Positions 1-8,727 of a stretch of 11,885 nucleotides of DNA are shown here, in pieces (position 1 is the first letter of the stretch; the number at the start of each line of letters is the position of its first letter). The notes under the pieces are model-generated. The model was not told the DNA's origin, searched no databases, and was given only the letters and a program-made list of their open reading frames with translations. Source of the stretch: an uncultured Pseudomonadota bacterium (GTDB taxonomy: Bacteria > Pseudomonadota > Gammaproteobacteria > Methylococcales > Methylomonadaceae); assembly GCA_903953455.1 (NCBI GenBank), contig CAJBJW010000175.1, forward strand, positions 1 through 11,885, read 5' to 3'. The translations under genes and the position numbers were made by a program.

Positions 1-648
1 CAGACTGATTATTTCCCATTTTTGTGTGTCTGCAAAATTACGTAATTTTTCGTCAGGGTCAACGGCAACGGGGAAGTCTACCAATTTTAGCAGCGGTAAA
101 TCATTATGAGAATCGCTGTAAAAATAACTGCCTTCTAATTTTTCATTGTTGAGTGTTAACCATTCATTGAGTCTTGTCACTTTGCCTTCTTGAAAGCAAG
201 GAACGCCATTAACATTGCCGGTATATTTACCATCAATCATTTCTGGTGTGGTCGCAATGAGGTGTTCAATACCGTAAAGAGCCACAATAGGTGCGGTGAT
301 AAACGAATTGGTTGCGGTGATCACAAGCAATGTGTCGCCTTGTGCTCGGTGTTTTTCGATCAATGCTTTTGCTTTGTCAAGTAAAAGAGGCGTGATGATG
401 ATGTTAATAAAGTCTTTGCGCCAATTCTGCAGTTGCTCGATAGGATGCGCCGCTAAGGGTACGAGGGCAAAACGTAGAAATGCCATCATATCGAGCGTAC
501 CATTCTGATAATCTTCATAAAATTGCGCATTGATTTTATCGTAGACAAGGCGATCGACAATGCCTTGGTCAACTAAAAATTTCCCCCATAAATAATCGCT
601 GTCGTCAGCAATTAACGTATTGTCTAAATCAAATATGGCTAAAGTCAT
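1..648 (-). CDS. HAD-IB family phosphatase (SerB-like), 3' end cut by window edge
   Basis: Reading leftward from ATG at 648-646, 216 codons stay open to the window edge, so the C-terminus is missing. The product has the HAD motifs in order: DLDNT near the N-terminus (nucleophile Asp7 and general acid Asp9), VITAT with Thr111 as motif II, a lysine around residue 156 in EGKVTRL, and SDSHND with Asp179 and Asp183 as metal ligands. The segment between motifs I and II is helical, as in the C1-cap phosphoserine-phosphatase-like (HAD-IB) group. It is probably a soluble Mg-dependent phosphomonoesterase; the substrate cannot be read from the sequence, and true SerB activity is only one option. Family members are usually about 220 residues, so only a few are likely missing. 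It is divergent from rppH, an adjacency I recall in other gammaproteobacteria. No good Shine-Dalgarno is seen. Confidence 0.88.
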   Translation of the reverse strand, partial: MTLAIFDLDNTLIADDSDYLWGKFLVDQGIVDRLVYDKINAQFYEDYQNGTLDMMAFLRFALVPLAAHPIEQLQNWRKDFINIIITPLLLDKAKALIEKHRAQGDTLLVITATNSFITAPIVALYGIEHLIATTPEMIDGKYTGNVNGVPCFQEGKVTRLNEWLTLNNEKLEGSYFYSDSHNDLPLLKLVDFPVAVDPDEKLRNFADTQKWEIISL

Positions 649-808
649 GAATTGTTTTTATAAAAGTGGTTATAAAGAAGAGGAAGCTATGGCATCTCAC
701 GTTTTTTTATGGAACAATGCTGACATTATCGACAACCCGACCACACTGTTATTCTAACATAGGCTTAATTCAAAACAGTGTGCGGGCTAGCAAACAGGTT
801 TTATTAAC
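649..808. other. Divergent intergenic region between HAD phosphatase gene and rppH
   Basis: These 160 bases must contain the promoters of both divergent genes. I find no convincing -35/-10 pair for either; TCGACA at 729-734 with TATTCT at 750-755 has a 15-base spacer and is weak. The main structure is the imperfect hairpin at 736-786. The rppH start is preceded by CAGG (795-798), a weak ribosome binding site. Confidence 0.5.
736..786 (+). repeat. Imperfect inverted repeat upstream of rppH
   Basis: The arm CACACTGTT (742-750) is the exact reverse complement of AACAGTGTG (774-782). CCCG (736-739) and CGGG (783-786) extend the stem to 13 pairs around a two-base bulge (740-741). The loop is 23 bases. 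There is no following T tract, so it is not an intrinsic terminator. It ends 22 bases before the rppH start and could be an operator dyad or a leader-RNA hairpin. Confidence 0.7.
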
Positions 809-1336
809 ATGATAGACTCAAAAGGATACCGACCCAATGTGGGCATCATCCTTTGCAATGACGAGGGTCGCGTGTTTTGGGCAAAACGAGTGGGTGTCAA
901 TTCATGGCAATTTCCGCAGGGCGGTATTAATCCAAATGAAGACCCAGAAACCGCGATGTATCGAGAATTGTGGGAAGAAACAGGCTTACAGCAACAACAT
1001 GTACAACTTTTAGGGCGCACACGTTATTGGCTACGTTATCAGTTGCCAGAGCGTTATATACGTAAACATTCTTTGCCATTATGCATTGGACAAAAACAAA
1101 TTTGGTTCATTTTGCGTTTAATTACGCCTGAATCCAATGTGCGTTTTGACTATTGCGTCAATCCTGAGTTTGATGGATGGCGATGGGTAGATTATTGGGA
1201 GCCGCTTAAAGATGTGGTTTATTTCAAACGCAAGGTGTATCACAAGGCGATGAGTGAATTGGGTGAAATTCTGACCTTTGACAACGTACCAGTGAATCCA
1301 GGCGGCTATTTGGCAAAAGCCAAAGAATGGTGGTAA
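809..1336 (+). CDS. rppH: RNA pyrophosphohydrolase RppH (Nudix)
   Basis: The protein is 175 residues, close to the 176 of E. coli RppH, and opens with the family signature MID-x2-GYRPNVGI. It hydrolyses the 5' triphosphate or diphosphate of mRNA to a monophosphate, which exposes transcripts to RNase E in the cytoplasm. The Nudix box fits exactly: Gly38, Glu44, then Arg52-Glu53-Leu54, Glu56-Glu57 and Gly59-Leu60, with the glutamates binding Mg. WQFPQGGINP before the box, CIGQKQ-W in the middle and PEFDGWRWV-YW near residue 160 are further RppH hallmarks. The C-terminal tail differs from the enterobacterial one. In E. coli ptsP follows; here it does not, and the next gene is a glutamate synthase homologue after 196 bases. 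The start is set by the conserved N-terminus. Confidence 0.97.
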   Translation: MIDSKGYRPNVGIILCNDEGRVFWAKRVGVNSWQFPQGGINPNEDPETAMYRELWEETGLQQQHVQLLGRTRYWLRYQLPERYIRKHSLPLCIGQKQIWFILRLITPESNVRFDYCVNPEFDGWRWVDYWEPLKDVVYFKRKVYHKAMSELGEILTFDNVPVNPGGYLAKAKEWW

Positions 1337-1347
1337 AGATGGTAATA

Positions 1348-1375
1348 ATCGATTTTTTACATATAAAAAATCGAT
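1348..1375 (+). repeat. Perfect 11-bp inverted repeat after rppH
   Basis: ATCGATTTTTT (1348-1358) and AAAAAATCGAT (1365-1375) are perfect reverse complements around a six-base loop ACATAT. It starts 12 bases after the rppH stop, where a terminator would be expected. The stem is AT-rich and no T tract follows on the plus strand, so efficient intrinsic termination is doubtful. It may stabilise the rppH 3' end or be a weak terminator. Confidence 0.6.
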
Positions 1376-1400
1376 ATTGCTTAATCGAATGTTTAATATT

Positions 1401-1427
1401 ACCTGTTTTATGTTAAGATTAGCAGGT
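1401..1427 (+). promoter_or_regulatory. Possible promoter of the glutamate synthase unit with a flanking dyad
   Basis: TGTTAAGAT at 1411-1419 fits an extended -10 (TGn followed by TAAGAT, four of six consensus bases). No good -35 is present (TTTAAT at 1392-1397 is poor), which extended -10 promoters can tolerate. The -10 lies between ACCTG (1401-1405) and CAGGT (1423-1427), an inverted pair that could be a small operator. The start codon is at 1533, giving a leader of about 105 bases. This is pattern matching only. Confidence 0.3.
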
Positions 1428-1532
1428 TTAACTGAATGAAATTAGGATGATTTTATTCTCAATGTACTAAATTAAGAAAGTAGATACTTAGCCGTTACAT
1501 TTAAGTAATGCAAATAAAAACGAGCCAAATCA

Positions 1533-4500
1533 ATGACTAAACATTCTCAATCAAGCAATTCACAACCTTTGCTCTACAACGCGGATTTGTCGCAAGATAG
1601 TTGCGGTGTCGGCTTTATTACCCATAAGCGTAGTGTGCAAACCCATGATTTGTTAGCGAAATCACATGAGGCCTTATGCACGATCCCACATCGTGGTGGA
1701 ATGAGTGCTGAGGGTATTGGTGATGGCGCTGGTGTGAATATTGATTTGTCACTCAAGTTTTTCCGTAAGATCACAAGTAACCCAGCGTTGGAGTTAGGGC
1801 AATTTGGGGTGGCGAATTTCTTTTTTCCGGAAGATCATGCGCATTACGATTCTGCGGCAAATGAGTTAGTTGAGCGTCATTTTAAAGAATTTGATTTGCC
1901 ATTGATCTCACGGCGCGTTATTCCTGTTGATAATTCGGTTATTAACGCTGCGGCTGTTAAGGCGCAGTTGCCCATTGAGCAATTTATTTTCGGGCGTCCG
2001 TTGCATTTGCAAAATGCGACGCATGATGAATTTGAAAAACATGTTCAACGCGCGTTGGTAACTATTGAACAAGAGGGTTTTAGCTGCACAGAATTGGCAG
2101 GTTTTTATCCGCTATCAATGAGTTCGCGTACACAAGTGTATAAAGGTCGTTTAAATTCGGGCGAAGTTATACCTTATTTCACTGATTTGTATGACGTTGA
2201 TCATGAAATTAGCACGTTATTTTTTCATACCCGTTTTTCAACAAACACTGCACCAGCGACGATGATGGCGCAGCCGTTCCGCTATATGGCGCATAACGGC
2301 GAATTAAATACGGATAAAAAAAATCGTTTAAGTGAAAATGCGATTGCACGTCAGCACGGTAACACCGTTTGTTTTCCAAAAGGCCAGTCAGATTCAGGGC
2401 GTTTAGATCAAACCTTAACACGCAGAATTAATGAAGATGATTTGAATATTGTTGAGGCGGTTTTGGCAATGATGCCGCCAGCGTGGGAAAATGATACAAC
2501 GCTTTCGCCGCAAGTTCGCGCAATGCTTGAGTATTTTAGCTTGTACGAAGAAAAAAATGATGGTCCGGCTGCGCTTATCTTCAACGATGGTATTCGTGTT
2601 GGAGCTCGACTTGATAGACTCGGTTTGCGTCCGCTGCGTTCGGTTGAGACGCATGATTATTTGGCGGTGATGTCTGAAGCAGGGCAGATTGATTTTCCTC
2701 CTACCGATGTTTTAAAACGTGGGCGCATTGAGGCAGGCGGCATGCTGTACTTTGATCATAGTACCGGCGAAACTTACGACTCACATCAGGTGATGGATCG
2801 TCTAGCAAAAGAGAAGAATTATACTGAGTTGCTTGCCCAGCGGTCAGTGCATTTATCAGAATTACCTAAAGTTGAATTAAGTGAATTAAACAATGATCAC
2901 AGTTTAAGTGTTCAGCAACGTTTTACGGCTTATTCGCATAATCAAGAAAGTTTCCGATTTTTGCTCGATCCTCTTTTATCAACGGGGATGGAACGTATCT
3001 CCGCCATGGGCTACGGATTGACACCCAATGCATTGTCAGCAAGTGAAGGCGGGATGTCGCGCTATTTTAGTCAACGTTTTGCGCAGGTAACAAACCCACC
3101 TCTGGACTCGATTAGAGAAAGTGATGGTATGACGTTGCGCGTTGCGTTAGGCGCAAAACCCAATTTTTCGGACAATAGTAAACAACTTGTTATCGAAAGT
3201 CCTATTTTGCAACGCACACAATTAGAGCAAATTCGTCGTCAAACTCAGGTAAAAACAATCACTATTGATGCGCTATATACGCCACATTTTACCGATGCAC
3301 ACGCCAATGAAACGCAATTAAGTGATGCACTCACTACTGTGTGTAATGCGGTTGAGCAAGCGGCGAGAGATAGTACGGGTATTATCATTTTGTCTGATGT
3401 GGCTATTAGCGCACAGCAAGCAGCGATTCCTGCATTACTTGTTATTGCAGCGGCAAATCAACGTTTAGTGCAACAGGGTTTGCGCTTTAAATCATCATTA
3501 GTGTCAGAAACGGGTCAGTCAGCGAGTCCGCATGATGTTGCTACTATTTTAGGTTTTGGTGCGTCCGCTATTTGTCCCATTACGGTCCATAGTCGGGCAT
3601 TGATGCAATACGCCGCTGCTGATTTGCAAAAAGTCCTAGATAAGTTTCAAAAAGGTACTGAAAAATCACTGATGAAAACGATGGGTAAATTCGGTTTATG
3701 TACAGCTGAAAGTTACATTGGAGGTGAATTTTTTGAGTCAAATTATTTTGATACAGATGAGCCAAAATTAAGCCCTTATTTTCCTAATATTCACTCATCT
3801 GTTGGTGGTGTGCGTTATGCGGATATTGCGGCAAGTGCGACGCAGTGGCATCAAAAAGCATTAGCCGTCAATGATGAAAAAGATATACCATTTTTAGGCT
3901 TGTTTAAAGAGCGTCAAGATGGCGCTGGGCATTCGTATGGTAATGTGGCTGTGCGTGAATATATTAACATGACCGACGAGGCTATTTTATATGTCCAACA
4001 GGAAAAATCACCGCAAGCAAGCGATACCGCTTATTTAGACTTAGGTTACGGTAAACGCACGCCTGAGCAAATTGATGCGTTTGGCATTACGCCAGCGTAC
4101 AGTAGTTTTACTCAGAATTTATATGCTGAGCGTGATTCACGTCCGGCGGCATTACGCGATATTATGGATTTCCCTGTTAATGTTTCAGGGGCGAGTAGTG
4201 TTGATGATTTTGACCGTATTTTAGGAAAACAAAATCTTCGAGGTAATGTTAATTATTTGATTCGTGGCTTATCGGTAACGAGAAAGGATAGTGAATTTAA
4301 AATTGTATTTACCGAAAATAATACGCAAAAAAGACTTGAGTCTTTAGAGGCACATTTAAGAAAACGGTTTATTGAAGATTTTCATTTGGTGTCTTGCTCA
4401 TTAAATGTCATTGGTGATGCCTTAACGGTTACTAATGTGCCGGCGGGCAGTTTGTTATTTGATTATCTCAATACCATTAAAACAGCGCGTTCAGTCTTGG

Positions 4501-6998
4501 CATTAAGTGAAGTTCAGCCTGCGCATGAAATTACAAAAACATTAGCGTCAGGAGCGATGAGTCATGGTGCGTTACTGGGTGAAGCCCATGAATCAGTAGC
4601 ACAAGGGACTAACATTGTTGGGGCGTTGAGTAACTCAGGTGAGGGTGGTGAGCATTTCAGTCGCTTTAACAGTATTAAATCGAGCAAAATTAAACAATTT
4701 GCTTCGGGTCGATTCGGTGTTTGGACGGGCTATTTAGCCGATCCAACTCTTGAAGAAATTGAAATTAAAATCGCGCAAGGTGCAAAGCCCGGTGAAGGCG
4801 GTCAGCTGCCAGCAATGAAGGTCTCTGTTGAAATTGCAGCACTGCGTGGTGGTACGCCAAAAGTTGAACTAGTAAGTCCGCCACCACACCACGATACTTA
4901 TTCGATTGAAGATTTAGGGCAGCTTATTCATGATGCAAAAGCAGCGCGTGTCAAAGTTGGTGTGAAATTAGTCTCTTCAGAAGGGATTGGCACGATTGCA
5001 GTCGGGGTTGCAAAAGCGGGTGCAGATGTTATTAATATTGCTGGCAATACCGGTGGTACTGGTGCTGCAGCTGTAACGAGTTTGAAAAATGCAGGGCGCT
5101 CACCAGAAATTGGTATTGCAGAAGTGCATCAGGCACTATCAGTGAATGGGTTGCGTGATAAAGTAATTTTACGTTGCAGTGGCGCACATCAAAGTGGTCT
5201 TGATGTAGTGAAATCGGCTATTTTGGGTGCAGATTCATTTGAATTTGGCACAACGGCGCTTATGATGCTTCGTTGCGTCATGGCGAAAAATTGTAATATC
5301 AAATGCCCAGCTGGATTGACGACAGCACATGAAGAATTTAAAGGTGATGCACGCGTACTCGCGCAATACTTTATGAATGTGGCGCACGAAGTACGTGAAT
5401 TGTTGGCATCTTTAGGGTATCGAAGTTTGCGCGATATTCGTGGTAAAACAGACTTGCTGCATTTAATTGATCATCCTTGTATGGTAGGTCAGTTGAATTT
5501 GACAAAAATGTTGCGTGAAGTGGAAGAAGTTAAAATTGAGAAACCGATTTATTTAGAAGCAGGTTTTAAAATTGATGATGCAATCTTATCGCAAGTAAAA
5601 GCCTTTTTAGAGAATGGCCAAGTTGAGCAACTTATTATTGAAGGCGATAAATATAAACTCAATAACAACGATAAAACGGTTGGTGGTCAAGTAGCCATTG
5701 ATATTGAACGTATTTTGAATTATGAATTAAAAGAAACGCCTAAGTTTATCTATACGCATTCTAATGGACGTCGTTATTTGGCGCCTGAAACAGTGATTAT
5801 TCGCACGCACGGAAGTGCAGGGCAAAGTTACGGCGCATTTTTAAATGATGGCATGAAATTACATCATTTAGGTACGGCTAATGATGGGGTTGGTAAATCT
5901 TCGAGTGGTGGTGTGCTTGTTGTAGAATCTCCAGGCGGTGGTATTAAAACGCAGGGAAATAACGTATTAATTGGTAACTTTGCGTTATTTGGTGCAACAG
6001 GCGGCAAGGCGTTCATTAATGGTGAGGCAGGGGATCGTTTTGCTGTTAGAAATTCTGGTGCGATGGCTGTTGTAGAGGGTGTTGGTGATTTTGGTTGTGA
6101 ATATATGACTAATGGTGCAGTACTTAATATCGGAACGTTTGGTAAAGGATTCTGTAACGGTATGTCAGGTGGTAATGCGTATCAATACGATCCTGATAAT
6201 AAATTAACAACACTCTATGATAAAACGTCTGTTGAATTGCATGATTTAACCGAAGATTCTGATACAGCAAAAGCTCATGAGCAGATTGTACTAGCAATGC
6301 TTGAAGAGCATGCGCAATATGCTAATTCCAGTAAAGCACGTAATTTACTAACAAATTGGTCTAGTGAACGTAAACATTTTAAATTTGCTGTGCCACTTTG
6401 GCTTTATAAAACGCAAACTGCAAGTTATTTGCAATCCTCAATGGATGAAAAAGAAATAGTTGAAGAATTAGCCGTTGATTTAGCTCAGCAACAAATTGCA
6501 GGAATTAAGGTAGCTTATCAAGCTGGTCATGTTTTGTTTAAAGGTGAAGTACCCGCTTACGGCGAAACGGATAGCGTACTGGCGGTAAACTTAATTAATA
6601 GTTTTGCTGTGTTTAAAAAGGCGCAGGCAGTTGCGAGCGATATGCTAAAAACAGTTCCTGAATCAGAGCGAACGGCTATCCATATTCAGCAGGCGGCGAA
6701 AAAATTGATTTTAGAGCGCCCACGTAAATTACAAGATGCTCTACTCAAAACGACTCGTGAAGCTTATGCTTCGTACAGTCATGAGCAGTTAGCTGTGTTG
6801 TTAGCACATAAGCGCTTAAGTGATTATAAAACAGCATTAATTAATCGTTCTGTGCAAAGCATCAATTCAATGGGATCAACTGTTTGGATTATTGAGCAAA
6901 GCCGAATCAACCGTGCAGCACTTACGCAAGTGCCTTGTGTAGACAAGCAATTAGCTGCGTTGGTTGGATTGGAATTGACGCAAGATTTGGCTGGTTAA
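1533..6998 (+). CDS. gltB: Glutamate synthase large subunit-like protein, extended form (1821 aa)
   Basis: A GOGAT large-subunit homologue, cytoplasmic, expected to release ammonia from glutamine and use it to make glutamate from 2-oxoglutarate. Class II amidotransferase domain: Cys24 in SCGVGF would become N-terminal after loss of a 23-residue propeptide, with HRGG (53-56), RFSTNT (234-239) and HNGELN (254-259). A central domain follows (VTNPP, SPIL). The FMN/2-oxoglutarate domain runs from about 990 with GAMSHG (1007-1012), KPGEGGQLP and PPPHHD (1116-1121). Cluster cysteines are 1248, 1254 and 1258. The GXGXG helix domain spans about 1360-1570 (GSAGQSYGAF from 1427). Usual GltB is near 1500 residues; the excess is an insert at about 882-988 and an extension after about 1635. 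The ribosome site is weak. No gltD adjoins; a diflavin reductase gene follows after 31 bases, probably in the same operon. Family is certain; exact reaction and electron donor are inferred. Confidence 0.9.
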   Translation: MTKHSQSSNSQPLLYNADLSQDSCGVGFITHKRSVQTHDLLAKSHEALCTIPHRGGMSAEGIGDGAGVNIDLSLKFFRKITSNPALELGQFGVANFFFPEDHAHYDSAANELVERHFKEFDLPLISRRVIPVDNSVINAAAVKAQLPIEQFIFGRPLHLQNATHDEFEKHVQRALVTIEQEGFSCTELAGFYPLSMSSRTQVYKGRLNSGEVIPYFTDLYDVDHEISTLFFHTRFSTNTAPATMMAQPFRYMAHNGELNTDKKNRLSENAIARQHGNTVCFPKGQSDSGRLDQTLTRRINEDDLNIVEAVLAMMPPAWENDTTLSPQVRAMLEYFSLYEEKNDGPAALIFNDGIRVGARLDRLGLRPLRSVETHDYLAVMSEAGQIDFPPTDVLKRGRIEAGGMLYFDHSTGETYDSHQVMDRLAKEKNYTELLAQRSVHLSELPKVELSELNNDHSLSVQQRFTAYSHNQESFRFLLDPLLSTGMERISAMGYGLTPNALSASEGGMSRYFSQRFAQVTNPPLDSIRESDGMTLRVALGAKPNFSDNSKQLVIESPILQRTQLEQIRRQTQVKTITIDALYTPHFTDAHANETQLSDALTTVCNAVEQAARDSTGIIILSDVAISAQQAAIPALLVIAAANQRLVQQGLRFKSSLVSETGQSASPHDVATILGFGASAICPITVHSRALMQYAAADLQKVLDKFQKGTEKSLMKTMGKFGLCTAESYIGGEFFESNYFDTDEPKLSPYFPNIHSSVGGVRYADIAASATQWHQKALAVNDEKDIPFLGLFKERQDGAGHSYGNVAVREYINMTDEAILYVQQEKSPQASDTAYLDLGYGKRTPEQIDAFGITPAYSSFTQNLYAERDSRPAALRDIMDFPVNVSGASSVDDFDRILGKQNLRGNVNYLIRGLSVTRKDSEFKIVFTENNTQKRLESLEAHLRKRFIEDFHLVSCSLNVIGDALTVTNVPAGSLLFDYLNTIKTARSVLALSEVQPAHEITKTLASGAMSHGALLGEAHESVAQGTNIVGALSNSGEGGEHFSRFNSIKSSKIKQFASGRFGVWTGYLADPTLEEIEIKIAQGAKPGEGGQLPAMKVSVEIAALRGGTPKVELVSPPPHHDTYSIEDLGQLIHDAKAARVKVGVKLVSSEGIGTIAVGVAKAGADVINIAGNTGGTGAAAVTSLKNAGRSPEIGIAEVHQALSVNGLRDKVILRCSGAHQSGLDVVKSAILGADSFEFGTTALMMLRCVMAKNCNIKCPAGLTTAHEEFKGDARVLAQYFMNVAHEVRELLASLGYRSLRDIRGKTDLLHLIDHPCMVGQLNLTKMLREVEEVKIEKPIYLEAGFKIDDAILSQVKAFLENGQVEQLIIEGDKYKLNNNDKTVGGQVAIDIERILNYELKETPKFIYTHSNGRRYLAPETVIIRTHGSAGQSYGAFLNDGMKLHHLGTANDGVGKSSSGGVLVVESPGGGIKTQGNNVLIGNFALFGATGGKAFINGEAGDRFAVRNSGAMAVVEGVGDFGCEYMTNGAVLNIGTFGKGFCNGMSGGNAYQYDPDNKLTTLYDKTSVELHDLTEDSDTAKAHEQIVLAMLEEHAQYANSSKARNLLTNWSSERKHFKFAVPLWLYKTQTASYLQSSMDEKEIVEELAVDLAQQQIAGIKVAYQAGHVLFKGEVPAYGETDSVLAVNLINSFAVFKKAQAVASDMLKTVPESERTAIHIQQAAKKLILERPRKLQDALLKTTREAYASYSHEQLAVLLAHKRLSDYKTALINRSVQSINSMGSTVWIIEQSRINRAALTQVPCVDKQLAALVGLELTQDLAG

Positions 6999-7029
6999 AT
7001 TGGAAAAATAAATTTAGGTTAATGATAAA

Positions 7030-8727
7030 ATGAATAGACATCAACTTCCAAATGACGCGCCCTATAGCGAAAGTCAATATGCGTGGCTTAGCGGATTTTT
7101 CGCTGGGTTGCATTCGCAATTAGTCAGTAACACAAATAATCAAACGCAAAGTGCGCATCCTGTTCATATTTTATATGGTAGTCAGACAGGTACAGCAGAA
7201 TCTGTGGCGCGTGATGTGGCAAAATCAGCGAAAGCCTACGGTCTCAATCCTATCATTAAAAGCATGGATGAAGTCGATACAGGTGCATTAGCAAAAATAG
7301 ACACATTGCTTATTGTGACCAGCACTTATGGTGATGGTGAGATGCCAGACAACGCCCAAGTCTTGTGGACAGAAGTGTCAGGTGATGCAATGCCGAAACT
7401 TGCGCAATTACAGTTTGCTATTCTTGCATTAGGTGACACAAGTTATGATTTATTTTGTCAAGCGGGTATTGATTGGGATAATCGCTTAGAGCAATTAGGT
7501 GCGAAGCGTTTGCATGCAAGAGTTGACTGTGACGTTGAATATGAAGAACTTGCACAAGAATGGATACAAACGGTTATTCAATCTCTATCAGGGAGTAATG
7601 CAGCAGCAGTTATTGCATCTGAAGAAAATAACGACGTGTCGCAATATAATCGTAAAAATCCTTTTCCAGCAAAATTATTAGTTAATCGTTTGTTGACGGC
7701 TGAAAAGTCATCCAAAGAAACCCGTCATTATGAAATTTCGATTGCTGGTTCTGGATTAAATTACGAAGCGGGTGACGCACTTTGTGTGGTAGCGACAAAT
7801 TGTCCTAAATTAGTTGCTGAGATATTAAAAGCGATAAATGCTCAGGGGGGTGAACTTGAGCAAGCGCTATGTAAGCAGTTTGAAATAAAATTACCGAGTA
7901 AAGAATTATTAAAGGAAATTGCGGTACGCTCGGGCAATGAAGAATTAGCGACAGTTTTAAAAGATAAAGAAGCTTTAAGTAATTATTTATGGGGAAGGGA
8001 TATACTTGATTTATTGTTACAAAATCCAACAGCAACTTTTTCAGCAGATGAGTTCCTTGCCTTATTGAAACCCCTGCAGCATCGCGCTTATTCAATTTCA
8101 TCGAGTGGCAAAGCGAATCCGGAAACTGTTCATTTAACAGTGGCGAGTGTACGCTATGATGCGTTTGATCGTCATCATAAAGGGGTTTGTTCAACGTTTT
8201 TAGCTGATTTAACAGATGAATCAACTGAGATTCACTGTTTCTTTACGCCAAATAAAGTGTTTCGTGTGCCGGATAATAACGATTTGCCTATTATTATGGT
8301 GGGGCCTGGTACAGGTATTGCACCGTTCAGAGCCTTTTTGCAAGAGCGTCAAGTTCGTCGCGCAAAAGGCAAAAACTGGTTATTTTTTGGTGATCGTAAT
8401 GCGGAAACAGATTTTATTTACCGTGACGAATTAGAAATTATGGCAAATAGTGGCTTATTAACGCGTTTAGATTTAGCGTTTTCACGCGATCAAGCTGAGA
8501 AGGTGTATGTGCAAGATAAAATGCGCGAACACGGTGAAGAATTGTATGGATGGATTGAAGCGGGTGGTTACTTTTTTGTATGCGGAGATGCGTATCACAT
8601 GGCAAAAGATGTTGATAAGGCGTTGCATGATGTGATTGCTGTTCATGGTAACAAAACAGAAAAACAAGCTATTGATTATGTGAATTTGCTAAAAAAAGAT
8701 AAGCGTTACGTTCGTGACGTGTATTAA
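7030..8727 (+). CDS. cysJ: CysJ-type NADPH diflavin reductase (sulfite reductase flavoprotein-like)
   Basis: The 565-residue protein matches CysJ (599 in E. coli) along its length. The N-terminus has the CysJ-like QYAWLSGFF. The flavodoxin domain (about 45-190) binds FMN through GSQTGTAES (50-58), TSTYGDGEMP (97-106) and LGDTSYDLFC. The FAD part has RAYSISSS (352-359) and GVCSTFLADL; the NADPH domain has GPGTGIAPFR (425-434), CGD (518-520) and the C-terminal KRYVRDVY, nearly identical to CysJ. It moves electrons from NADPH via FAD to FMN and on to a partner. In sulfite reductase that partner is CysI, which is absent from this window; here the gene lies 31 bases after the glutamate synthase homologue, where gltD would be expected. 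The linker after the flavodoxin domain is short, explaining the smaller size. The symbol rests on homology; the true partner is open. AGG at 7016-7018 is a weak ribosome site. Confidence 0.88.
   Translation: MNRHQLPNDAPYSESQYAWLSGFFAGLHSQLVSNTNNQTQSAHPVHILYGSQTGTAESVARDVAKSAKAYGLNPIIKSMDEVDTGALAKIDTLLIVTSTYGDGEMPDNAQVLWTEVSGDAMPKLAQLQFAILALGDTSYDLFCQAGIDWDNRLEQLGAKRLHARVDCDVEYEELAQEWIQTVIQSLSGSNAAAVIASEENNDVSQYNRKNPFPAKLLVNRLLTAEKSSKETRHYEISIAGSGLNYEAGDALCVVATNCPKLVAEILKAINAQGGELEQALCKQFEIKLPSKELLKEIAVRSGNEELATVLKDKEALSNYLWGRDILDLLLQNPTATFSADEFLALLKPLQHRAYSISSSGKANPETVHLTVASVRYDAFDRHHKGVCSTFLADLTDESTEIHCFFTPNKVFRVPDNNDLPIIMVGPGTGIAPFRAFLQERQVRRAKGKNWLFFGDRNAETDFIYRDELEIMANSGLLTRLDLAFSRDQAEKVYVQDKMREHGEELYGWIEAGGYFFVCGDAYHMAKDVDKALHDVIAVHGNKTEKQAIDYVNLLKKDKRYVRDVY

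Noticed and set aside
1348..1375. Inverted repeat as a strong terminator of rppH
   Set aside because: The stem is almost all A-T near the loop and no T tract follows, so it is listed only as a repeat.
7022..7033. Three-codon ATG-ATA-AAA-TGA minicistron overlapping the diflavin reductase start
   Set aside because: Could be a coupling device, but such short strings arise easily in AT-rich spacers and it has no ribosome site of its own beyond the shared AGG.
7805..8224. Long open frame on the minus strand inside the diflavin reductase gene (139 codons)
   Set aside because: It is antisense to a strongly conserved gene, shows no recognisable motif and reflects codon bias of the real frame.
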